From assembly GCF_000282655.1 (NCBI RefSeq), contig NZ_AKIV01000074.1, forward strand, positions 62,001 through 126,000: a DNA stretch of 64,000 nucleotides. The letters run 5' to 3'. The DNA comes from Polaromonas sp. CF318. GTDB lineage: Bacteria > Pseudomonadota > Gammaproteobacteria > Burkholderiales > Burkholderiaceae_C. The notes beneath the pieces were generated by a model. That model worked only from the letters and a program-made list of their open reading frames with translations, did not search any database and was not told the DNA's origin. This document shows, in pieces, positions 1-8,593 of this stretch (position 1 is the stretch's first letter; each line of letters begins with the position of its first letter). The position numbers and the translations under genes are program-made.

Positions 1-1286
<1,286 letters not shown>

Positions 1287-1314
1287 GCAGGCAGTGTAGC
1301 CCGCTTCACAATCG

Positions 1315-1340
1315 CTCGCTACCAAATTGATAGCTGTTCT
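1315..1340. repeat. Short dispersed repeat-like motif (copy 1)
   Basis: An A/T-rich stretch reading gctaccaaattgatagctg lies in the short gap between the DUF2007 and DUF1289 genes. A similar stretch (gctatcgttttaatagctc) lies between recX and recA at 46127-46145. Both are gaps between genes and both stand out from GC-rich flanks. Similar intergenic motifs are, from memory, frequent in Comamonadaceae, but I cannot count copies here. Confidence 0.35.
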
Positions 1341-1350
1341 ACCCGCGAAA

Positions 1351-1788
1351 TCAGGTCTTTTCGTCGGCCGGGGCCGGCGCTTTCCCCTCCAGCGCCCGGT
1401 CGGCGTAGCGGCCGAAGCGCCAGGCGCTCGCCTCCTGTGTGATGCGCCGCCAGGTGGCACGCTTTTCGCCCGGCGTCATTTCGGGCCAGTGCTGCACTTC
1501 GTCGAAGGTACGGCCGCAGCCCTTGCACAGGGCGTCGCCCTGGCTGGTTGAGCAGATGGCGATGCAGGGCGTGTCGGCGGTGGTGTCGTACCAGGCCCGC
1601 CAGGCCGCGAGCGCCTTGGGCGGAAAGGTTTTTTCGTCGGCTTCATCCTCATGGTAGAAAACCATGAGCGCATAAACCTCGGCCAGGGCGCGCAGCTCGG
1701 GCGCCAACGTCACGCCGTCGGGCGAGGGCTTTTTGTCGCGCCAATAATTGATGGCGGCTTCGATATCGGTGATGTGGATGCCGGGCAT
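1351..1788 (-). CDS. DUF3717/DUF1289 fusion protein
   Basis: 145 residues. The N-terminus (HITDIEAAINYWRDKKPSPD) matches the DUF3717 family, a short domain seen in Burkholderiales. From about residue 90 the protein has a DUF1289 module: PCIAIC, then CKGCGRT, then a Trp-containing stretch, a small four-cysteine probable metal site. A central 'FYHEDEADEKTFPPKALAAW' segment links the two. No enzymatic activity is known for either domain. It is a single-gene unit followed by the DUF2007 gene 64 bases downstream, so co-transcription is possible. Confidence 0.8.
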   Translation of the reverse strand: MPGIHITDIEAAINYWRDKKPSPDGVTLAPELRALAEVYALMVFYHEDEADEKTFPPKALAAWRAWYDTTADTPCIAICSTSQGDALCKGCGRTFDEVQHWPEMTPGEKRATWRRITQEASAWRFGRYADRALEGKAPAPADEKT

Positions 1789-1915
1789 GGGAAATAAGGT
1801 ACCAAATTAGGGGGCTGGCCGCGTCAAGGAAGAAGGATGCGCGAAGCTGCAGAGCCGGGCCGTTCATTATCAGCCAGACGCCAAAATCGCTTTCCCCGCG
1901 CGGGTTTAGCCGCCA

Positions 1916-3616
1916 TCAGCGAGATCGGGCTCCCAATCCCCAGAGGAATAGGGCCCCACAACCCAGCAGCCCCACCCACTTGGCCAGCGCCGCCACCGTC
2001 ATGGCCAGACCCAGCAGCGGCTCCACCCCGGCCAGCAGCGGCCAGGGAAAGGCCGACACCAGGGCCAGCGTCAGCAGGTTTTCCGCGATGTCGCCCAACA
2101 CGGCCGTCATGGCGGCCAGCCCCAGCGCATTGAGCAAGGCCGGCGGCCTGTGCCCGGCACGCTGTACACGCACGATGCGGGCAAACGCCCAGGTCACGGC
2201 GCGGGCCAGAATGCAGGCATAGGCAGCGATCAGACCGAAATCGGCCCACACGGCACCGGCCACGCGGTCGGCCGGCTGCGGCAGTGTGGCCAGCGGATAG
2301 GCCCAGGACGCCACCCAGTCGATCTGCCAGCGCGCCAGCGTCAGGTTGGCGGCCGCCGCCTGGCCCGCATCCCGGCCCAACGCCAGCAGGCACTCCCACA
2401 GCGTCATGCGGGCCGGCACAATGCCGCCGTTCAACAGCCCGCCCACCAGCAGCCAGAAAGCCACCGCCAAGGCCAACGCCACCAGTAGCCCCGCTACAGG
2501 CCGGCGGCGCGCCCAGACCGTATCAGCGGGAAAGGACAGGCCCAGCGCCGCCACCGAAGGATGCTCCAGCGGCACCACCTGCTGCGGCTTCCCGGCGTCC
2601 AGCACCACGTGCGGGTTGCGCTGCTGCAGGCCGGCCAGCGCCCACAAGGCCGTGGTGTAGGTCTGGCTGTGGATGCGGGGCTGGGGCGGCTGGCCGCCGG
2701 GGGTGGGTGGCGCCAGAGCAGCCAGCACCGCCTGCGTATCGAGCTGACCCGCGGCGTCCACCAAGCCGGCGCGCAAGCGCAACTGGCAGGCCCCTGCCTC
2801 CTGCAGCATCCAGAACAGCGGGTCGCGCGACAGGCGTGCCTCGGCCTGGGCGTAACCCCCGCCCACGTCGCAATGCGCACCCGAAAACCACAACTGGGCA
2901 ATGCTCTGCCCGCCGGCCGCGTAGTCGTGCGCGGGATCCACGTAGTAGGGGCGCGGCTCGAAGGAACGGCGGTATTCGTCGAGGGCCAGTGCCTGGCGCA
3001 CATGGTGAAAGCGCTTGCCGACAATCGTCGGCGAGGCGGTGATGGTACGGCTCAGCAAGGGCGCGCCCACAGAAGACACGGTCTCCCAGACACCGACAAA
3101 CCAGACCGGCGCCGCACGGGTCTGCTCGGAGGCAAAGAGCCGGCTGATCTGGTCGCGGATCGCGGTGTACCTGCGCCCGCCGCGTTCGCGGTCCGAAAAA
3201 TAGACGTGCAGCAGGGTAGGCACCAGGCCCTCCATCTCGGGGCGCAGCAGGCCGAATTGGGTGACCAGTCCGCCTATGCTGCGCGCCGTGAAGGCGCCGC
3301 GCGAAAAGCCGAACAGGAAAATCTGGTCGCCGGGCCGGTAATTGCGCATCAGGAACACATAAGCCTCGGCGATGTTTTCATACACGCCCTTGCCGAAGGC
3401 CAGGCCGTGCAGCCGCTCGAAAATACGGCTGATGCTGTCGGTCAGGGACGCGCCGGGCAGCTCGCCGGGGTTGCCCACGCCGGGGTCGTAATACAGCAGT
3501 TGGTCGTTGTCATCCGGCGCCAGCAGACCGCACAGCTTGGTGACGTTGGTGTCCCTGGCACCGCCAGTCAGGTTGTTGTTGGTGCCGTCGCAGCAGATGA
3601 TCAATTGCCTGTTCAT
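1916..3616 (-). CDS. DUF2235 alpha/beta-hydrolase with C-terminal membrane segments
   Basis: 566 residues. The N-terminus QLIICCDGTNNNL, the nucleophile elbow GFSRGAFTAR (about residues 101-110) and GAHCDVGGGY (about 242-251, candidate catalytic Asp) are hallmarks of DUF2235, the family that includes Tle1 phospholipase effectors of type VI secretion. Unlike typical soluble Tle1 proteins, the last ~190 residues hold several hydrophobic segments (around 376-400, 460-480, 500-530 and 545-560), which suggests membrane anchoring. No VgrG, immunity or other secretion gene is adjacent, so a secreted-effector role is not supported. A membrane-associated lipase or esterase is the cautious reading. The C-terminus ends in an 'LGARSR' tail. 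Confidence 0.82.
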   Translation of the reverse strand: MNRQLIICCDGTNNNLTGGARDTNVTKLCGLLAPDDNDQLLYYDPGVGNPGELPGASLTDSISRIFERLHGLAFGKGVYENIAEAYVFLMRNYRPGDQIFLFGFSRGAFTARSIGGLVTQFGLLRPEMEGLVPTLLHVYFSDRERGGRRYTAIRDQISRLFASEQTRAAPVWFVGVWETVSSVGAPLLSRTITASPTIVGKRFHHVRQALALDEYRRSFEPRPYYVDPAHDYAAGGQSIAQLWFSGAHCDVGGGYAQAEARLSRDPLFWMLQEAGACQLRLRAGLVDAAGQLDTQAVLAALAPPTPGGQPPQPRIHSQTYTTALWALAGLQQRNPHVVLDAGKPQQVVPLEHPSVAALGLSFPADTVWARRRPVAGLLVALALAVAFWLLVGGLLNGGIVPARMTLWECLLALGRDAGQAAAANLTLARWQIDWVASWAYPLATLPQPADRVAGAVWADFGLIAAYACILARAVTWAFARIVRVQRAGHRPPALLNALGLAAMTAVLGDIAENLLTLALVSAFPWPLLAGVEPLLGLAMTVAALAKWVGLLGCGALFLWGLGARSR

Positions 3617-3731
3617 GGACGCGCTCCTTCACCGTGGATGGGAACGGGAGCAACCTTAAGCCCGGCGCGGGCCGCTGTCACCCTCCGGATGGAGGAGCCG
3701 GACGCACCCGGGCCCGGATGAACGGGGGGAT

Positions 3732-3760
3732 TTGCAAAAAATCCATTTTTATTGTCAAAT
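3732..3760 (+). promoter_or_regulatory. Candidate promoter for the riboswitch-terC transcript
   Basis: TTGCAA (3732-3737) and TCAAAT (3755-3760) are spaced by 17 bases in an A/T-rich stretch, resembling -35 and -10 boxes. A start site about 7-8 bases further on falls at the 5' edge of the riboswitch P1 helix, which supports the call. The -10 matches consensus at four of six positions, so this is a moderate prediction. Confidence 0.4.
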
Positions 3761-3767
3761 ATCCAGA

Positions 3768-3911
3768 CGAAGGGGAGTAACTCCCTCGTTTTGCTGCAAT
3801 ATTCGATAACAGACACCACAGCAAAATCGCTAACAGCAAGTCGTCATTACGAAGTTCACACTTCCGGCTTGTTGGGCATGCAGCGACACTGCATGTCGAG
3901 CCAGACCTTCG
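3768..3911 (+). ncRNA. yybP-ykoY manganese riboswitch
   Basis: The conserved 5' element ggggagta (3772-3779) and the 3' element ccagacc (3901-3907), separated by the internal gtcgtcattacg block, match the yybP-ykoY aptamer (Rfam RF00080). A six-base-pair P1 is perfect: cgaagg at 3768-3773 pairs with ccttcg at 3906-3911. This class senses Mn2+ and classically precedes TerC/Alx-like, MntP and P-type ATPase genes; here the next gene is terC. The P1 3' strand can also pair with atcgagg at 3933-3939, which gives a plausible switch. I identified this by eye, not with a covariance model. Confidence 0.9.
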
Positions 3912-4022
3912 ATTGAAACCTGAACAGGTTTGATCGAGGCGTTCGCGGCATCAGTCCCTGACCCGAACCATCCACAAACCTGTTCCGGTTTCACGAACCG
4001 GAAATCCGTCCATTCGGATTTC
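3907..4022 (+). promoter_or_regulatory. Riboswitch expression platform with competing hairpins
   Basis: Between aptamer and gene lie stacked inverted repeats: aaacctg/caggttt (3916-3922 with 3925-3931), extended by cttcgat with atcgagg so that it captures the aptamer P1 3' strand; ttccggtt/aaccggaa (3983-4003); and gaaatccg/cggatttc (4001-4022), which overlaps the previous hairpin. A second aaacctg copy (3976-3982) could also pair with caggttt. No U-run follows, so control of translation near the ggag at 4041-4044 is more likely than termination. This is inference from pairing. Confidence 0.55.
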
Positions 4023-4052
4023 CAAGTCGAAACTTGACATGGAGTGTGAGCT

Positions 4053-4781
4053 TTGGAACTATTTACCGCCCCCTGGTGGTCCGCCTTGCTGGCGATCATC
4101 CTCATTGACCTGGTGCTCGCCGGCGACAACGCCATCGTGATCGCCCTGGCCGCGCGCAACCTGCCGTCCCACCTGCAGAAAAAAGCCATTGTCTGGGGCA
4201 CTGTGGGCGCCATCGTGGTCCGCTCCGCCATGACCGTCGGAGTGGTGTGGCTGCTGAAAATCCCCGGCCTGATGCTGGTAGGCGGCTTGGGCCTGCTGTG
4301 GATCGCCTACAAGCTGCTGGCCGACCAGGGCGACAAGGAACACGACGGTCCCGTCGCCAGCACCTTCTGGGGCGCCATGAAGACCATTGTGGTGGCCGAT
4401 GCCCTGATGGGCATCGACAACGTGCTGGGCGTCGCCGGCGCCGCGCATGGCTCTTTCGACCTGGTCGTCATCGGCCTGCTGGTGAGCATCCCCATCGTGG
4501 TCTTCGGCAGCACCATGGTGCTCAAGCTGGTGGAGCGCTTCCCCGTCATCATCAACATCGGCGCCGCCGTGCTGGCCTTCACCGCCGCCAAGATGATCGT
4601 GAGCGAACAGCTGCTCGACCCGATTTACGGCGGACCCGGGGCCTTGCCCTCCGCCGCCACCCTGCACACGGCCGCCCAGTGGGTCACCTATGCGGTGGCG
4701 GTGGCCGGCGTGCTCGGCGCGGGCTGGTGGGCCACCCGGCGCAACCGCTCGAGCCGCGACGCAGACCTGATCCCGCACTGA
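4053..4781 (+). CDS. TerC/Alx-family integral membrane protein (riboswitch-controlled)
   Basis: 242 residues with about seven hydrophobic helices. TerC-family motifs are VLAGDNAIVIALAARNL (residues ~21-37) and DALMGIDNVLGVAGAA (~111-126), with the membrane-embedded Asp-Asn pairs typical of this fold. The start is a TTG eight bases after a ggag Shine-Dalgarno; the ATG at 4039 is out of frame. Family members Alx, MeeF/MeeY and YkoY export Mn2+, also supporting metallation of secreted proteins. The yybP-ykoY riboswitch immediately upstream makes Mn2+ export the best-supported role. A second TerC paralogue in the window (41508-42209) lacks such a leader. The gene is followed after 51 bases by a hypothetical gene on the same strand. 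Confidence 0.93.
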   Translation: MELFTAPWWSALLAIILIDLVLAGDNAIVIALAARNLPSHLQKKAIVWGTVGAIVVRSAMTVGVVWLLKIPGLMLVGGLGLLWIAYKLLADQGDKEHDGPVASTFWGAMKTIVVADALMGIDNVLGVAGAAHGSFDLVVIGLLVSIPIVVFGSTMVLKLVERFPVIINIGAAVLAFTAAKMIVSEQLLDPIYGGPGALPSAATLHTAAQWVTYAVAVAGVLGAGWWATRRNRSSRDADLIPH

Positions 4782-4832
4782 AACCCGCAACCAGCAAGCT
4801 TTCTAAAACGACGACAACTCAAGGAGAACTTC

Positions 4833-5282
4833 ATGGACAACATCATCGTGTACGTTGACGACGCCGCATATGCCCTGCAGATGCTGCAACCCATGCTGCC
4901 CACAGGCGGCTCCCGCAACCCCACCCGCTGGATCGTGGTCGGCTGCGCACCCCGGGTGACGCACCGCGTCAGCAAATGGGTGACGCACAGCGCACGCGAA
5001 AGCTGGCGCGGCAAGTGGGCGGAAAAAGTCTTCGCCCAGCTGATGCCCCTGCTGGAACAAGAGGGTGACACAGTGCTGACCCAGCTGGCACAAACCACCC
5101 TGATCACCCAGACCGAGTCCCTGATCAAGCAGCATGGCGCGGCACGCGTGCTGGATGCGCGCCGGCCGAAGTTCGGCCAGGACATGCAGCCGGTCACGGC
5201 CTCGCAGGCCCAGGAAAGCCACGGGGTGCTGGGTTACGCCACCGCGCTGGCGGGCGCCGGCCTGCTGGTCGCGACCGACTGA
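4833..5282 (+). CDS. Conserved-looking hypothetical protein downstream of terC
   Basis: 149 residues, preceded by a good aaggag ribosome site seven bases before the ATG. It starts with a beta-strand-like segment (NIIVYVDDAAYALQML), contains a basic, tryptophan-rich middle (TRWIVVGCAP, ESWRGKWAEKVF) and ends with a hydrophobic Gly/Ala stretch (GYATALAGAGLLVATD). I do not recognise a family. The Rossmann-like start and overall size are reminiscent of small universal-stress-like folds, but no ATP-binding motif is visible. It shares the transcript direction with terC and is closed by a terminator at 5303-5328, so it probably belongs to the Mn-riboswitch transcription unit. Confidence 0.8.
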   Translation: MDNIIVYVDDAAYALQMLQPMLPTGGSRNPTRWIVVGCAPRVTHRVSKWVTHSARESWRGKWAEKVFAQLMPLLEQEGDTVLTQLAQTTLITQTESLIKQHGAARVLDARRPKFGQDMQPVTASQAQESHGVLGYATALAGAGLLVATD

Positions 5283-5302
5283 CCGGCCCGCCAGCCCTTG
5301 CC

Positions 5303-5328
5303 AATGCGCCCCCAGGGGCGCATTTTTT
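5303..5328 (+). terminator. Rho-independent terminator after the terC unit
   Basis: An inverted repeat atgcgccc / gggcgcat (5304-5311 with 5316-5323) with a four-base loop is followed by a run of T. It sits 21 bases after the stop of the hypothetical gene and 31 bases before the next start, and so ends the terC transcript. Confidence 0.8.
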
Positions 5329-5358
5329 CTTTGGGCGGCCCGATGGTATTCTTTGGGT

Positions 5359-5715
5359 ATGAAACTCATCCTCAAATGGATTTTCAGCGCGGCCGCCCTG
5401 CTGGCGGTCGCTTACCTGTATTCGGGCGTGGTGGTGAGCAGCTTTACCGGTGCGCTGATCGCGGCCGCCGTGCTGGGCGCGCTCAATATGGTGGTGCGTC
5501 CCATCCTCGTGCTGCTGACGCTGCCCGTGACGCTGGTGACGCTGGGGCTGTTCCTCTTCGTCGTCAACGCGCTCATGTTCTGGGCCGCGGCCGGCCTCAC
5601 CAGCAACTTGATGAACGTCACGGGCTTCGTCGCCGCGCTGATAGGTTCGCTGATTTATTCAGCGCTGCAGCTAGTGATCGACTTTGTCCTGGAGCGCCTG
5701 TTCCTTGACAAGTGA
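5359..5715 (+). CDS. Small four-helix membrane protein (phage holin family 4-2, PF04020)
   Basis: 118 residues, nearly all hydrophobic, with four predicted membrane segments. The core NMVVRPILVLLTLPVTLVTL followed by FLFVVNALMF is the signature of the PF04020 holin-like family. These proteins are widespread chromosomal membrane proteins of unknown function and are not evidence of a prophage; no phage genes are nearby. I chose the ATG at 5359 because upstream codons of the same frame run antisense-like through the previous gene. The 3' end overlaps the convergent M48 peptidase gene by 45 bases. Confidence 0.88.
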   Translation: MKLILKWIFSAAALLAVAYLYSGVVVSSFTGALIAAAVLGALNMVVRPILVLLTLPVTLVTLGLFLFVVNALMFWAAAGLTSNLMNVTGFVAALIGSLIYSALQLVIDFVLERLFLDK

Positions 5716-7308
5716 TTCCGTCTGGCGCGTTCGCGTGTCGAGGATGGAGCCTTCCATGTAATCCGCGCTGCCGGGGTTGCTGCGCATCAGGGCCTGTGCC
5801 GCCTTGAAACGGTCCAGCGCCGCCGGATAGTCCAGTTGCGCCGCCCGGCTTTCCGCGTCGGCCCGGATCGCCCGCACATTCTGGTTCTGGTTGCCGTAGG
5901 CGACCGCGAGCAGCTGCCAGGCGCTTGCATCCTTGGGATGCGCGGCCACCCAGGTCTGCAGCCGGCTTGACACATCCTGGGCCCGCTGCGCCGCCAGCAG
6001 CGAGCGTGCCTGGGTCAAAACCTCCGCGCGCGATGCCGCCTTTGAAATATCGAAGCTCGCGGCCGTGGCCGGGACCACGCCAGCCAGCAGGTCGATGTCG
6101 ACGGCAAGCAAATCCGCCGCGCCGGCCGCCTGCGGCAGCTCCGCGACCAGCGGCCTGAGTTTTGCCAGCAGGCTTCGGGCGCCCGCGAAATCGCGCAGCT
6201 GCGCCGCCGCATACGCGCCCGCGTACATAACCCCGGCATCGCGCACGTTGTCCGCCGAGGCCGGTGACTGCAGGACCAGGGGGGCGCTGCGGCGCTGGGC
6301 CTCCGCCACCATGGACCGCAGCGCGTCAACCCCGGGCGCCGCCAGAATGCGCGCGCGCGAGGCCATCATCGCGTGCAGCACGCGAGCCTTGCCGGCCTCG
6401 AGCAGCTTTTCACGCGAAGGCTTTTCGGCCTCCGCGGAGGCCAGCTGCACGCGCGCCTGTGCTGCGGCAATCCGTTCGGTGGTCAGCGGATGGGAGCGCA
6501 GGTAGGGAAAGGAGCCGTTGTCGTTCAGGCGTGAGGCCTGCTGCAGCTTTTCGAACATGGTGGTCACGCCGCGGCTTTCAAAACCGGCATCGGTCATCAC
6601 GCCGAACCCGATGCGGTCCGCTTCCCTTTCCATGTCCCTTGAGAAATTGAGCTGGTTTTGCACCGCGACTGCCTGGCCGCCGACGATGGCGGCACTGGCG
6701 GCATCGCCGTTTTTTCCGGCCGCCAGGGCGCCCAGAACCATGGCGGCAATCATCCACGGCGTCTGGCGCGATTGCTGCGTCAGCATGCGCGAAATATGCC
6801 GCTGCGTGACGTGGCTGAGTTCGTGGCCGAGCACCGCGGCCATTTCATCGGCATTGCCGACCGCGGCGATCAGGCCCAGATGCACGCCGAAATAACCGCC
6901 GGGCAAGGCGAACGCATTGATGCTGCGGTCCCGGATCAGGAACACCTGCCAGGCAAAGCGCTCTTCAAGCTCCGCATGCAGTTCCCCGCGCGTGCGCGCC
7001 GCGGCCACCAGTGGTTGCCAAATGCTTTGCAGGTAGTCGGTCAGCACCGGATCGTCGATGTAATCAGGGTCCCGGTAAATGCTCGCGGCGATGCGGTCGC
7101 CGATCCGGCGCTCCGCGGCGGCCGCCAGTTCGGAAGTCTCGCCCAGCGAGGGCAAGGAACCCGTCGTGGCGCCGGGCACGCTGGCGGGTGCCTGGGCCAG
7201 CGAGAAGTTGGCTGAGGCCGCCCATGCGAGCACAGCCAGCGCCAGTCGGCCCAAGACGGGGCCTCGCCTCGGCGGCCGGGTCTGTTTAGAACGAATCAAT
7301 GGGTACAA
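5671..7308 (-). CDS. Periplasmic M48 metallopeptidase with TPR tail (BepA/YfgC-like)
   Basis: 545 residues. An N-terminal signal-like segment (LALAVLAWAASANFSLAQA) precedes an M48 domain with HELSH (about residues 158-162) and the downstream zinc ligand in EREADRIGF. The C-terminal ~200 residues look like TPR-type helices (for example AWQLLAVAYGNQNQNVRAIR). This is the BepA/LoiP architecture: a periplasmic zinc protease and chaperone for outer-membrane protein assembly. The length is slightly above E. coli BepA (487 residues). The start overlaps the end of the pilin accessory gene by 23 bases, which suggests translational coupling; a downstream start cannot be excluded. Confidence 0.9.
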   Translation of the reverse strand: MYPLIRSKQTRPPRRGPVLGRLALAVLAWAASANFSLAQAPASVPGATTGSLPSLGETSELAAAAERRIGDRIAASIYRDPDYIDDPVLTDYLQSIWQPLVAAARTRGELHAELEERFAWQVFLIRDRSINAFALPGGYFGVHLGLIAAVGNADEMAAVLGHELSHVTQRHISRMLTQQSRQTPWMIAAMVLGALAAGKNGDAASAAIVGGQAVAVQNQLNFSRDMEREADRIGFGVMTDAGFESRGVTTMFEKLQQASRLNDNGSFPYLRSHPLTTERIAAAQARVQLASAEAEKPSREKLLEAGKARVLHAMMASRARILAAPGVDALRSMVAEAQRRSAPLVLQSPASADNVRDAGVMYAGAYAAAQLRDFAGARSLLAKLRPLVAELPQAAGAADLLAVDIDLLAGVVPATAASFDISKAASRAEVLTQARSLLAAQRAQDVSSRLQTWVAAHPKDASAWQLLAVAYGNQNQNVRAIRADAESRAAQLDYPAALDRFKAAQALMRSNPGSADYMEGSILDTRTRQTESLVKEQALQDKVDH

Positions 7309-8065
7309 AAGCGATGACCTCTGCGGTGTTGGTGTCCAGCAAGACCGTCCAGAATGTTTTCCGCCCCACCATGGGGATATAGCCTACAGGCTTGGCCTTG
7401 TCACTCCCTCCAGAGGCTGATTTCAACGCGGCATCAATTTCGCCCACCTGGGCCGGAAAGCGCTTCTTCAGGTCGTCCAGCGGCTTGGCACGCGCCAAAA
7501 CCTGGGATTTACCCTGATCGTAGCGCTGCCAGAACCCGGGACGCGTGCCCAGGGGCTTACCCGCCAAGGCCTCAAAAGTCATTTCGGAACGCTCCTTGTC
7601 GTCCTTGAATTCGCGCACCGAGAGCAGCGTCGGCCCGGTCAAGGGCAGCGTGGCCAATCCGGCCGATGCCAGCCCCAACTCCTCTTTGGGCACCTCGATG
7701 GCATGGACCACCCTGAAACGGTCTATTTCAAACACCAGGTGCACTGGACGCACCACGAACACCGTCCATAGACCGTAGGCCAGGGCGACCAACTGGAGTA
7801 ACCCTATCACCGTCAGGTCAAGCCGAAGCAGTTTGGCAGCCTTTTTGACATTAAACACCGCCAATGTGAGCAAAGGACCCATGACCACATCGACAGCCAC
7901 CACGATCATGAACAGCTCGCGGCCGCCTGAGATTTCCCGGTAAGGGTAGGGGTACCAGACCACAAAAACCAGCGCCGCCGCGAGAGCGGCAATGGTCACA
8001 CTGATACCAAAGTGAACACCCGCCGCCAGCAAACGGCTCTTGAGAGGACTCTGACTCGCAAACAT
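7286..8065 (-). CDS. TfpX/TfpZ-family type IV pilin accessory protein
   Basis: About 259 residues from the ATG at 8065 (upstream codons in frame lack similarity). Four N-terminal membrane segments (VHFGISVTIAALAAALVFVV, FMIVVAVDVVMGPLLTLAVF, LTVIGLLQLVALAYGLWTVF) are followed by a periplasmic domain with PVHLVFEIDRF, the hallmark of TfpX/TfpZ. These inner-membrane proteins act as pilin-specific chaperones needed for stability or assembly of their partner pilin in Moraxella and Acinetobacter. The pilin of this window is 15 kb away (23424-23885), so the partnership is an inference. The gene is divergent from moaC and upstream of the overlapping M48 gene. Confidence 0.85.
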   Translation of the reverse strand: MFASQSPLKSRLLAAGVHFGISVTIAALAAALVFVVWYPYPYREISGGRELFMIVVAVDVVMGPLLTLAVFNVKKAAKLLRLDLTVIGLLQLVALAYGLWTVFVVRPVHLVFEIDRFRVVHAIEVPKEELGLASAGLATLPLTGPTLLSVREFKDDKERSEMTFEALAGKPLGTRPGFWQRYDQGKSQVLARAKPLDDLKKRFPAQVGEIDAALKSASGGSDKAKPVGYIPMVGRKTFWTVLLDTNTAEVIAFVPIDSF

Positions 8066-8106
8066 GGTCTTATGATGAGGGCCCGTTGTAAAGGTTTCGT
8101 AAAAGC

Positions 8107-8592
8107 ATGGCCTCCCCTCCCGCACTCACCCACTTTGACGGCCAAGGCCAGGCCCATATGGTTGACGTGGCGGGCAAGGCGGCCACACACCGTGTCGCCA
8201 TTGCGCAGGGCCGTATCGTAATGAATCCGGCGACCTTGTCCATCATTCTTGAAGGCAACGCCAAAAAGGGGGACGTGCTGGGCATCTCGCGTGTCGCCGG
8301 CATCATGGCCGCCAAAAAAACCAGCGAACTGATTCCCCTGTGCCATCCGCTGGCCCTGACCCGCGTGGCCATCGACTTCCTGCCGCAGGAGAGCGATTCC
8401 AGCATCGCCTGCCGCGCCACCGTGGAAACCGTCGGTCCGACGGGGGTGGAGATGGAGGCCCTCACCGCGGTGCAAGTGGCGCTGCTCACGATTTACGACA
8501 TGTGCAAGGCGGCCGACCGCGCCATGACCATCACCGACGTAAAGCTGCTCGAAAAACACGGCGGGAAATCCGGCAGCTTTACCAATCCCTGA
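8107..8592 (+). CDS. moaC: Cyclic pyranopterin monophosphate synthase
   Basis: 161 residues, the normal MoaC length. It converts the 3',8-cyclo-GTP product of MoaA into cyclic pyranopterin monophosphate for molybdenum cofactor. Family motifs are [23 protein letters not shown] with the active-site lysine, [11 protein letters not shown], and [11 protein letters not shown] with the second catalytic lysine. The gene stands alone, without other moa genes, divergent from the pilin accessory gene and converging with the PglL gene with only one base between the stops. Confidence 0.97.
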   Translation: MASPPALTHFDGQGQAHMVDVAGKAATHRVAIAQGRIVMNPATLSIILEGNAKKGDVLGISRVAGIMAAKKTSELIPLCHPLALTRVAIDFLPQESDSSIACRATVETVGPTGVEMEALTAVQVALLTIYDMCKAADRAMTITDVKLLEKHGGKSGSFTNP

Positions 8593-8593
8593 G

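Noticed and set aside
5359-5715. Prophage remnant suggested by the holin-like family
   Set aside because: PF04020 members are ordinary chromosomal membrane proteins, and no endolysin, integrase or structural phage gene is nearby.
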